A stretch of 64,000 nt of DNA from Callipepla californica brunnescens (lineage: Eukaryota; Chordata; Aves; Galliformes; Odontophoridae): assembly GCA_023055505.1 (NCBI GenBank), contig JALIRH010000112.1, forward strand, positions 857,501 through 921,500, in the 5' to 3' direction. The notes below the pieces were generated by a model. That model ran no database searches. It saw only the letters and a program-made list of their open reading frames with translations, and had not been told where the DNA came from. Positions 51,246 through 62,467 of the stretch are shown one piece after another; the stretch's first letter is position 1; each line of letters begins with the position of its first letter. Made by a program: the position numbers and the translations under genes.

Positions 51246-54200
51246 ATGTCACAATGTCAGAATGTCAGAATGTGAGAATGTCACAATTTCAGAACATCAG
51301 AATATAAGTTGCCACAATTCCAGAATGTCACTATGTCACAATGCTAGAATGTCAGAATGTCAGAATGTCACAATGTCACAATGTAAGAATGTCAGAATTA
51401 CAGGTTTTCACAGTCGCAAAATGTCACTATCTCACAATGCTAGAATGTCAGAATGTCAGAATGTCAGAATGTCAGAATGTCACAATGTCAGAATGTCAGA
51501 ATGTCAATGTCAGAATATCAGAATGACATGTTGCCACAATTCCAGAATGTCACTATGTCACAATGCTAGAATATCAGAATGTCAGAATGTGAGAATGTCA
51601 CGATGTCAGATTATCTGAATATAAGAAGCCACAATTCCAGATTATCACTATGTCACAATGACAGAATGTCAGAATGTCAGAATGTCACAATGTCAGAATG
51701 TCAGAATGACAGGTTGCTACAATTCCAGAATGTCATTTTGTCACAATGCTAGAATGTAAGAATGTCAGAATGTGACAATGTCACAATGTCAGAATGTCAG
51801 AATGACAGGTTTTCACAGTCGCAAAATGTCACTATCTCACAATGCTAGATTGTTAGAATATCAGAATGTGAGAATATCACAATGTCAGAATGTCAGAATG
51901 GCAGGTTGTAACAGTTCCAGAATGTTAGTATATTTCAATGCTAGAATGTCAAAATGTCAGAGTGTGAGAATGCCACAATGCCAGAATGTCAGATTGACTG
52001 GTTGTCACAATTGCAAAATGTCAATATGTCAAAATGCTAGAATGTCAATATGTCACAATGCTAGAATGTCAGAATGTCAGAATGTCAGAATGTCAGAATT
52101 ACAAGTTGTCACTGTTCAAGAATGTCACAATGTCACAATTCTAGAATGTCAGAATGTCTGAATGTCACTATGTCACAATGCTAGGATGTCAGAATGTGAG
52201 AATGTCAAAATGTGAGAATGTCACAATGTGAGAATGTCACAATGTCAGGATGCCACAAATAAATTATGTCACTATCTCACAATGCTAGAATGTCAGTATG
52301 TCAGAATGTGCGAATGTCACAATGTCAGAATGTCACAACGTCATAGTGTCACAATGTCAGAATGACAGGTTGCCACAATTCCAGAATGTAACTATGTCAC
52401 AATGCTAGAATGTCAGAATGTCACAATGTCACAATGTCAGAATGTCAGGTTGTCACAGTCGCAAAATGTCACTATGTCACAAAGCTAGAATGTCAGAATG
52501 TCAGAATGTGAGAATGTCACAATGTCAGAATATCAGAATATCAGATTGACACAATTCCAGAATGTCACTATGACACAATGCTAGAATGTCAGAATGTCAC
52601 AATGTCAGAATTTCAGAATGTCAGGTTCTCACAATGCTAGAATGTCAAAATGTCAGAACCTGAGAATGTCAAAATGTCAGAAAATCTGAATGTCAGGTTG
52701 CCACAATTCCATAATGTCACTATGTCACAATGCTAGAATATCAGAATGTCAGAATGTGAGAATGTCACGATGTCAGATTATCTGAATATAAGTTGCCACA
52801 ATTCCAGAATGTCACTATGTCGCAATGCTACAATGTCAGAATGTGAGAATGTGAGAATGTGAGAATGTCAGAATGTCAGAATGACACAATGTCAGAATGT
52901 CAGAATGACAAGTTGTCACTGTTCAAGAATGTCACTATGTCACAATTCTAGAATGTAAGAATGTCAGAATGTGAAAATGTCACTATGTCAGAATGTCAGA
53001 ATGACAGGTTTTCACAGTCGCAATATGTCAATATGTCACAATGCTAGAATGTCAGAATGTCCGAATGTGAGAATGTCACAATGTCAGAATGTCAGAATGA
53101 CAGGTTGTTACAGTTCCGGAATGTCAATATAGTTCAATGCTAGAATGTCAGAATGTCAGAATGTGAGAATGCCACAATGTTTGAATGTCTGATTGGCAGG
53201 TTGTCACAATTGCAAAATGTCAATATGTCACAATGATAGAATGTCAGAATGTCAGAATGTGCGAATGTCACAATGTCAGAATGTCAGAATGACAAGTTGT
53301 CACTGTTCAAGAATGTCACTAAGTCACAATGCTAGAATGTCAGAATGTCAGAATTTGAAAAAGTCACAATGTCAGAATGTCAGGATGCCGCAGTTCCAGA
53401 ATGTCACTAATTCACAATGCTAGAATGTCACTATGTCATAATGTCCGAATGTGAGAATGTCCCAACGTCAGATTGTCAGAATGACAGGTTGCCACAATTC
53501 CAGAATGTCACTATGTCACAATGCCAGAATGTCAGAATGTCAGAAAGTGTGAATGTAACAATGTCAGAATATCAGAATTACATGTTGACACAATTCCTGA
53601 ATGTCATTATATCACAATGCTAGAATGTCAGAATGTCAGAATGTGAGAATTTCACAATATCAGAATGTGACAATGTCACAATGTCAAAATGTCTGAAATA
53701 TACAAATTCAGAATGTCAAAATTTAAGGTTGTCACAATTCCAGAATGTCACTACGCCACAATGCTAGAATGACTGAATGTCAGAATGTGAGAATGTCGCA
53801 ATGTCAGAATGTCAGGTTGACACAATTACAGAATGTCACTATGCCAAATTGCTAGAATGTCAGAATGTGAGAATGTAAGAATGTGAGAATTTCAAAATGT
53901 CAGAATGTCACAATGTCAGAATGTGAGAATGACAGGTTTTCACAGTCGCAATATATCACTATCTCACAATGCTAGAATGTCAGAATGTAAGAATGTCACT
54001 AAGTTACAATGCTAGAATGTCAGAATGTCACAATATCAGTATGTCAGTATGTCAGGTTGTCACAGTCGCAAAATGTCACTATGTCACAATGCTTGAATGT
54101 CAGAATGTCAGAATGTCAGAATGTCAGATTGACACAATTCCAGAATGTCGCTATGTCAAAATGCTAGAATGTCAGAATGTGAGAATGTCAGAATGTGAGA

Positions 54201-55335
54201 ATGTCAAAATGTCAGACTGTCACAATACTACAATGTCAAAATGTCAGAAGCTGAGAATGTCAAAATGTCAGAATGTCTGAATGTCAGGTTGCCCCAATTG
54301 TAGAATGTCACTATGTCACAATGCTAGAATATCAGAATGTCAGAATGTGAGAATGTCACGATGTCAGATTATCTGAATATAATTTGCCACAATTCCAGAA
54401 TATCACTATGTCACAATGTCAGAATGTCAGAAAGTGAGAATGTCACAATGTCAGAACATCAGAATATAAGTTGCCACAATTCCAGAATGTCACAATGTCT
54501 GAATACTATAATGTCAGAATGTCAGAATTTCAGAATGACAGGTTTTCACAGTCGCAAAATTTCACTATCTCACAATGCTAGAATGTCAGAATGTCAGAAT
54601 GTGCGAATATCACAATGTCAGAATGTCAGAATGTCAGAATGACATGTTGCCACAATTCCAGAATGTCACTATGTCACAATGCTAGAATATCAGAATGTCA
54701 GAACATGAGAATGTCACGATGTCAGATTATCTGAATATAAATTGCCACAATTCCAGAATATCACTATGTCAGAATGTCAGAATGTCAGAATGTCAGAATG
54801 TCGCAACGTCAGAATGTCAGAATGACAGGTTGCCACAATTCCAGAATGTCATTTTGTCACAATGCTAGAATGTAAGAATGTCAGAATATGCAAATGTCAC
54901 AATGTCAGAATGTCAGAATGGCAGGTTTTCACAGACACAAAATGTCAGTATCTCACAATGCTAGATTGTTAGAATATCAGAATGTGAGAATATCACAATG
55001 TCAGAATGTCAGAATGGCAGGTTGTAACAGTTCCAGAATGTTAGTATATTTCAATGCTAGAATGTCAAAATGTCAGAGTGTGAGAATGCCACAATGCCAG
55101 AATGTCAGATTGACTGGTTGTCACAATTGCAAAATGTCAATATGTCAGAATGCTAGAATGTCAATATGTCACAATGCTAGAATGTCAGAATGTCAGAATG
55201 TCACAATGTCAGAATGTCAGAATGACAAGTTGTCACTGTTCAAGAATGTCACTATGCCGCAATGCTAGAATGTCAGAATGTCAGAATTTGACAATGTCAC
55301 AATGTCACAATGTCAGAATGTCAGAATGAGAGGTT

Positions 55336-55341
55336 GTCACG
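55336..55341. repeat. Left target duplication of class II-type LTR copy 6
   Basis: GTCACG precedes the LTR and GTCACA (55815-55820) follows it. One base has changed from the expected GTCACA. Confidence 0.75.
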
Positions 55342-55814
55342 TGTTGTAATCCTATGCGGTGAGCACCATTTGTCGCGGTGAATGGAGACAAAGACACCAG
55401 GTGGTCATCAGCAAGTCCCAACTTTAATCAGAAAGCTGAGTACATTTATGTTCGTAGTAATGAAGTTCATACATATTGCAAAACCCGAGCTCCTAATTGG
55501 TTAGTGATGTCAGTGAGGTGAAAGTTTCATTGTTACTTCTTACGGATCAGCTGAGGTTTCATTGGTCACTACTTCCTCAATACTAACACCTACAGCCTCA
55601 TGTTGCAGTAAGGTTACTGTGGCCTAGTTTTGTGATTGGTCAGTAGAGCATTACGTCTTCACTTGAGTTGCAACAATTGTAACATCCCTTTTTCTGCTTG
55701 GACAGCTGTAACTAGTCCCTGTAAAGCCACTCTTGGCCTAACTCGGACATATGCAAGAAGTTCCCCTTGCTGTGCCCCTTGCTCTTTAGCCAGTCTTGCA
55801 TAAAATCCTCCACA
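55342..55814 (-). mobile_element. Class II-type solo LTR, copy 6 (full length)
   Basis: A 473-bp full-length copy, + strand TGTTGTAATCC to CCTCCACA, in minus orientation. The TATA-like run seen in copy 1 is eroded here (CATACATATTGC on the + strand), while the polyadenylation position is ATTAAA on the minus strand. Sequence on the right matches that beside copy 1 for about 200 bases without a visible break. Confidence 0.87.
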
Positions 55815-58800
55815 GTCACAATTCCAGAATGTCACTATGTCACAATGCTAGAATGTCAGAATGTCAGAATGTCACAATGTCAAAATGTCAGAATGTCACA
55901 ATGTCACAGTGTCAGAATGACAGGTTGCCACAATTCCAGAATGTCAGAATGTCACAATTCTGGAATGTCAGAATGTCAGAATGTGAGAATGTCACAATGT
56001 CAGAATGTCTGAAAGTCACAATCTCAGAATCTAAGAATGTAAAGTTGTCACAATTCCTGAATGTCACTATGTCACAATGCTGGAATGTGTGCATGTCAGA
56101 ATGTGAGAATGTCACAATGTCTAAATGTCAGAAGGACAGATTTTCACAGTCGCAAAATGTCACAGTGTCACTAGACTAGTCATTCTAGCTGACTAGTGTC
56201 AGCTAGAATGTCAGAATGTCAGAATGTGAGAATGTCACGATGTCAGTATTTCAAAATGACAGGTAGCTACAATTCAAGAATGTCACTATGTCACAATGCT
56301 AGAATGACAAATTGCGAGAAAGTCACAATGTCAGACTGTCAGAATGACACGTTGCCACAATTCCAGAATGTCACTATGTCAGAATGCTACAATGTCCGAA
56401 TGTCAAAATTTGAGAATGTCACACTGTCAGATTATCTGAATATAAGTTGTCACAATTCCAGAATGTCACTACGTCACAATGCTAGAATGTCAGAATGTCC
56501 GAATGTGAGAATGTCACAATGTCAGAATGTCAGAATGACAGGTTGTTACAGTTCCGGAATGTCACGATAGTTCAATGCTAGAATGTCAGAATGTCAGAAT
56601 GTGAGAATGCCACAATGTTTGAATGTCTGATTGGCAGTTTGTCACAATTGCAAAATGTCAATATGTCACAATGATAGAATGTCAGAATGTCAGAATGTGC
56701 GAATGTCACAATGTCAGAATGTCAGAATGACAAGATGTCACTGTTCAAGAATGTCACTAAGTCACAATGCTAGAATGTCAGAATGTCAGAATTTGAGAAA
56801 GTCACAATGTCAGAATGTCAGAATATCAGGATGCCGCAGTTCCAGTATGTCACTAATTCACAATGCTAGAATGTCACTATGTCATAATGTCCTAATGTGA
56901 GAATGTCCCAACGTCAGATTGTCAGAATGACAGGTTGCCACAATTCCAGAATGTCACTATGTCACAATGCCAGAGTGTCAGAATGTCAGAAAGTGTGAAT
57001 GTAACAATGTCAGAATATCAGAATGACATGTTGACACAATTCCTGAATGTCATTATATCACAATGCTAGAATGTCAGAATGTCAGAATGTGAGAATTTCA
57101 CAATATCAGAATGTGACAATGTCACAAGGTCAAAATGTCTGAAATATACAAAGTCAGAATGCAAGAATGTAAGGTTGCCACAATTCCAGAATGTCACTAT
57201 GTCACAATGCTAGAATGTAAGCATGTCAGAATTTGAAAATGTCACAATGTCAGAATGCCAGAATGACAGTTTTTCACAGTTGCAAGATGTCACAATGTCA
57301 CAATGTTATAATGTCAGAATGTCAGAATGTGAGAATGTCACAATGTCAGATTATCTGAATATAAGTTGCCACAATTCCAGAATATCACTATGTCACAATG
57401 TCAGATAGTCAGAATGCCATTATGTCACAATGTCAGAATGTCAGAATGACAGGTTGCCACATTTCCAGAATGTCATTATGTCACAATTCTAGAATGTAAG
57501 AATGTCAGAATGTGAAAATATCACAATGTAAGAATGTCAGAATGACAGGTATTCAGTCGCAAAATGTCAGTATCTCACAATGCTAGATTGTTAGAATATC
57601 AGAATGTGAGAATATCACAATGTCAGAATGTCAGAATGGCAGGTTGTAACAGTTCCAGAATGTTAGTATATTTCAATGCTAGAATGTCAGAATGTCAGAG
57701 TGTGAGAATGCCCCAATGCCAGAATGTCAGATTGACAGGTTGTCACAACTGCAAAATGTCAATATGTCACAATGCTAGAATGTCAATATGTCACAATGCT
57801 AGAATGTCATTATGTCACAATGTCAGAATGTCTGAATGACAGGTTGCCCCAATTGCAGAATGTCACTATGTCACAATGCAAGAATGTAATAATGTCAGAA
57901 TCCGAGAATGTCCCAACCTCAGAATGACAGAAAGAAAGGTTGCCACTCTTCCAGAATGTCACTATGTCAAAATGCTAGAATGTCAGAATGTGGTAATGTC
58001 ACAATGTCAGAATATCATAATGACGGGTTGACACAATTCCTGAATGTCATTATATCACAATGCTAGAATGTCAGAATGTCAGAATGTGTGAATGTCACAA
58101 TATCAAAATGTGAGAATGTCACAATGTCAGAATGACAGGTTGTCACAGTTGCAAATTGTCACTATGTCACAATCCCAGAATATCAGAATGTCAGAATGTG
58201 AGAATGTCACAATTTCAGAATGACTGGTTGACACAATTCCAGAATTTCACTATGTCACAATGCTAGAATGACAGAATTTCAGAATGTGAGAATGTCACAA
58301 TGTCAGAATGTCAGGTTGACACAATTGCAGAATGTCAGAATGCCACAATGCTAGAATGTCAGAATGTGAGAATGTCAGAGTGTGAGAATGTCACAATGTC
58401 ACAATGTCACAATGTCAGAATGTCAGAATGACAGGTTGCCCCAATTGCAGAATGTCACTATGTCACAATGCTAGAGTGTCAGAATGTCAGAATTTGAGAA
58501 TATTACAATGTCAGAATGACAGGTTGCCACAATTCCAGAATGTCACTATGTCACAATGCTGCAGTGTCAGAATGTCAGAATGTCAGAATGCTACAATGCC
58601 AGAATGTCAGATTGACAGGTTTTCACAATTGCAGAATGTCAATTTGTCACAATGCTAGAATGACAGAATGTCAGAATGACAGAATGTCATAATGTCAGAA
58701 TGTGGGAATGTCAGAATGACAGAGTGTGAGAATGCCACAATGACAGAATGTCAGATTGACAGGTTGTCACAATTGCAATATGTCAATATGTCACAATGCT

Positions 58801-58979
58801 AGAATGTCAATATGTCACCATGCTAGAATGTCAGAATGTCACAATGTCACAATGTCAGAATGTCAGAATGACAAGTTGTCACTGTGCCAGAATGTCACTA
58901 TGTCACAATGCTAGAATGTCAGAATGTCAGAATTTGACAAGGTCACAATGTCACAATGTCAGAATGAGAGGTTGTCACA
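55815..58979. repeat. Right satellite, segment between LTR copies 6 and 7
   Basis: 8-bp monomers. The first 700 bases parallel 10153-10850, with an 89-base shortening, and then sequence related to 7.9-8.6 kb follows. A 36-bp complex palindrome interrupts the monomer rhythm at 56175-56210. The segment ends with GTCACA (58974-58979). Confidence 0.9.
56175..56210. repeat. Nested palindromes breaking the satellite
   Basis: CATTCTAGCTGAC (56181-56193) and GTCAGCTAGAATG (56198-56210) are perfect 13-bp reverse complements around a 4-base loop TAGT. Overlapping this, ACTAGTCA (56175-56182) and TGACTAGT (56190-56197) are a second perfect 8-bp inverted pair. Corresponding units elsewhere (10588-10620, for example) read simply GTGTCACAATGCTAGAATG. 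The inserted bases are inverted copies of adjacent sequence, as expected of template switching during replication. Confidence 0.9.
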
Positions 58980-59452
58980 TGTAGTAATCCTATGTGGTGA
59001 GCACCATTTGTCGCGGTGAAGGGAGACACGGACACCAGGTGGTCATCAGCAAGTCCCAACTTTATTCAGAAAGCTGACTACATTTATGTTCGTAGTAATG
59101 AAGTTCATACATATTGCAAAACCCGAGCTCCTAATTGGTTAGTGATGTCAATGTGGCGAAAGTTTCATTGTTACTTCTTACGGATAAGCTGAGGTTTCAT
59201 TGGTCACTACTTCCTCAATCCTGACACCTACACCCTCATGTTGCAGTAATGTTACTGTGGCCTAGTTTTGTGATTGGTCAGTGCAGCATTACGTCTTCAC
59301 TTGAGTTGCAACAATTGTAACATCCCTTTTTCTGCTTGGACAGCTGTAACTAGTCCCTGTAAAGCCACTCTTGGCCTAACTCGGACATATGCAAGAGGTT
59401 TCCCTTGCTGTGCCCCTTGCTCTTTAGCCAGTCTTGCATAAAATCCTCCACA
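58980..59452 (-). mobile_element. Class II-type solo LTR, copy 7 (full length)
   Basis: A 473-bp full-length copy, + strand TGTAGTAATCC to CCTCCACA, with exact GTCACA on both sides (58974-58979 and 59453-59458). The minus-strand polyadenylation position is AATAAA. Its right end lies 3,638 bases from that of copy 6 and 3,015 bases before that of copy 8, so here the LTR marks a higher-order unit of about 3-3.6 kb. Confidence 0.88.
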
Positions 59453-62045
59453 GTCACAATTCCAGAATGTCGCTATATCACAATGCTAGAATGTCAGAAT
59501 GTCAGAATGTGAGAATGTCACAATGGCAGAATGCCAGAATGACAGGTTTTCAAAGTCGCAAAATGTCACTATGTCACAATGATAGAATGTCTGAATGTCA
59601 GAATGTGAGAATGTCACAATGGCAGAATGTCAGAAAATCACAATTGCAGAATGTCAGAATGACAAGTTGTCACCATTCCAGAATGTCACTATGTCACAAT
59701 GCTAGAATGTCAGAATGTGAGAATGTTAGAATCTCAGAATGTCAGAATGACAGGTTGCCACAATTCCAGAATGTCACTATGTGAAAATGCTAGAATGTCA
59801 GAATGTCAGAATGTGAGAACCTCAGAATGTCATAATGTGAGAATCTCACAATGTCAGATTGTCAGAAAATCACAATGTCAGAATGACAGTACCACAGGTT
59901 GTCACACTCACTATATGTCACTATATCACAATGCTAGAATGTCAGAATATCTGAATCTCAGAATAACAGTTTTTCAAAGTCGCAAAATATCACTATGTCA
60001 CAATGCTAGAATGTCAGAATGTCAGAATGTGAGAATGTCACATTGGCACGATACCAGAATGTCACTATGTCACAATGCTGGAACGTCAGAATTTCAGAAT
60101 GTGAGAATGTCACAATGTCACAATGTCAGAATGACAGGTTGCCACAATTCCAGAATGTGAGAATGTCAAAATTCTAGAATGTCACAATGTCAGAATGTGA
60201 GAATTTCACAATATCAGAATGTCAGAATGACAGGTTTTCAAAGTCGGAATATGTCACTATGTCACAATGTTAGAAAGTCAGAATGTCAGAATGTGAGTAT
60301 GTCACAATGGCAGAATGTCAAAAAATAAGAATTGCAGAATGTCAGAATGACAAGTTGTCACCATTCCAGAATGTCACTATGTCACAATGCTAGAATGCCA
60401 GAATGTGAGAATGTGAGAATGTCACAATGTTAGAATGTCAGAAAGTCACAGTGTCTGAATGTTGGTATGACAGGTTGTCACTGTCACAAAATGACACTAT
60501 ATCACAATGCTAGAATGTCAGAATGTCAGAATGTTAGAAATTCACAATGTCAGAATATCAGAAAGTCAGGTTGCCACAATTCCAGAATGCCACTATTTCA
60601 AAATACTAGAATGTCAGAATGTCAGAATGTGAGAACTTCAGAATGTCAGAATGTCAGAATGACAGGTTACTACAATTCCAGAATGCTACTATGTCACAAT
60701 GCTAGAATGTCAGAATGTGAGAATGTCACAATGTTACAATGTCAGAATGTCAGAATGTCAGAATGTGAGAATGTCACAATGTCAGAATGTGAGAAGATCA
60801 CGTTGCCACAATTCCAGAATGTCACTATGTCACAATGCTAGAATGTCAGAATGTCATAATATGACAATGTCACAATGCTAGAATGTCAGAATATCATAAT
60901 ATGACAATGTCACAATGCTAGAATGTCAGAATATCAGAATGTGAGAATGTCACAATGTCAGGATGCCAGAATGACAGGTTGCTACAATTCCAGAATATCA
61001 ATATGTCATAATGCTGGAATGTCACAATGTCAGAATGTCAGAATGACAGGTTGCCAAAATTCCAGAATGTCACCATGTCACAATTTTAGAATGTCAGAAT
61101 GTCACAATGTCACAATGTCAGAATGAAGGGTTACCATAATTCCAGAATGTCACTATGTCACAATACTAGAATGTCAGAATGTCAGAATGTCAGAATGTCA
61201 GAATGTGAGAATGTCACAATGTCAGAAAGTCAGAATGTCAGGTTACCACAATTCCAGAATGTCACTATGTCACAATGCTCGAATGTCAGATTGTCAGAAC
61301 GTGAGAATATCACAATGTCAGGATGTGGAGATGTCAGGTTGCCACAGTCGCAAAATGTCACTATGTCACAATGCTAGAATGTCAGAATGTCAGAATGTCA
61401 GAACGTCAGAATATCAGAATGACAGTTTTTCAAAGTCGCAAAATGTCACTATGTCACAATGCTAGAATGTCAGAATGTCAGAACGTGAGAATGTCACTAT
61501 GTCAGTATTTCAAAATGACAGGTAGCTACAATTCAAGAATGTCACTATGTCACAATGCTAGAAGGACAGAATGCGAGAAATTCACAATGTCAGAATTTCA
61601 GAATGACACGTTGCCACAATTCCAGAATGTCACTATGTCAGAATGCTACATTGTCAGAATGTCAGAATGACAGGTTGCCAGAATTAAAAAATGTCATTAT
61701 GACACAATGCAAGAATGTAAGAATGTCAGAATTTGAGAATGTCACAATATCATAATGTCAGAATGTCACAATTTCACAATGACAGGTTGTCAGAGTAGCA
61801 AAATGTCAATATGTCACAGTGCCAGAATGTCAGAATGTCAGAATGAGAGAATGTCTCAATACCAGAATGACAGGTTGTCACAATTCCAGAATGTCACTGC
61901 GTCACAATGCTAGAATTATAGAATGTCAGAATGTGACAATGTCACAGTGTCAGAATATCAGAATGCCAAGTTGTCACTGTTCCAGAATGTCACTATGTCA
62001 CAATGCTAGAATGTGAGAATGTCATAATTTGACAATGTCAAATTT
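59453..62045. repeat. Right satellite, segment between LTR copies 7 and 8
   Basis: 8-bp monomers, more diverged than the core. The part after the LTR (59.46-60.2 kb) parallels 62.47-63.2 kb after copy 8; both contain CAGTACCACAGGTTGTCAC and CTCAGAATAA variants. A short tandem repeat of 40-bp units starts at 60841, 60881 and 60921. Confidence 0.9.
60841..60940. repeat. 40-bp tandem repeat
   Basis: The start GAATGTCAGAAT recurs at 60841, 60881 and (GAATGTCAGAATATC) 60921, with TCATAATATGACAATGTCAC in the first two units. Each unit is five monomers, a local slippage product. Confidence 0.8.
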
Positions 62046-62467
62046 GACACCAGGTGGTCATCAGCAAGTCCCAACTTTAATCAGAAAGCTGAGTACATTT
62101 ATGTTCGTAGTAATAAACTTCGTACATATTACAAAACCTGCGCTCCTAATTGGTTAGTGATGTCAGAGAGGCGAAAGTTTCATTGTTAATTGTTACGGTT
62201 AAGCTGAGGTTTCATTGGTCACTACTTCCTCAATCCTAACTCCTACACCCTCATGTTGCAGTAAGGTTACTGTGGCCTAGTTTTGTGATTGGTCAGTAGA
62301 GCATTACGTCTCCACTTGAGTTGCAACAATTGTAACATCCCTTTTTCTGCTTGGACAGCTGTAACTAGTCCCTGTAAAGCCACTCTTGTCCTATCTCAGA
62401 CATATGCAAGTGGTTTCCCTTGCTGTGCCCCTTGCTCTTTAGCCAGTCTTGCATAAAATCCTCCACA
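62046..62467 (-). mobile_element. Class II-type LTR, copy 8 (one end deleted)
   Basis: 422 bp. It starts at GACACCAGGTGG after the lead-in AATTTGACAATGTC, the same left junction as copies 3, 4 and 5, but keeps the internal part that those have lost. It is thus an intermediate: the terminal deletion came first, then the internal deletion. The right end is CCTCCACA followed by GTCACA. Confidence 0.86.

Larger units (their letters stand above)
34650..55341. repeat. Core and right satellite, 20.7 kb without LTR
   Basis: Uninterrupted 8-bp satellite. It contains the third core unit (35.2-41.1 kb), a further partial copy of the 23.4-kb type segment (41.3-41.8 and 42.5-43.0 kb), and a near-perfect tandem duplication of 3,952 bases (43.3-51.2 kb). 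From about 51.3 kb on, units become more diverged again and 52.9-53.7 kb resembles 8.0-8.6 kb and 56.4-57.1 kb. No gene or unique DNA is visible. Confidence 0.92.

Noticed and set aside
55912..56115. Minus-strand open frame of 67 codons in the satellite
   Set aside because: It arises where the regular minus-strand TGA is mutated in several successive units by chance; the peptide is the complement of the same repeat.
9681..62467. Independent insertions of the class II-type LTR at eight places
   Set aside because: Shared target duplication, orientation, flanks and deletion breakpoints fit copying of a single insertion better.
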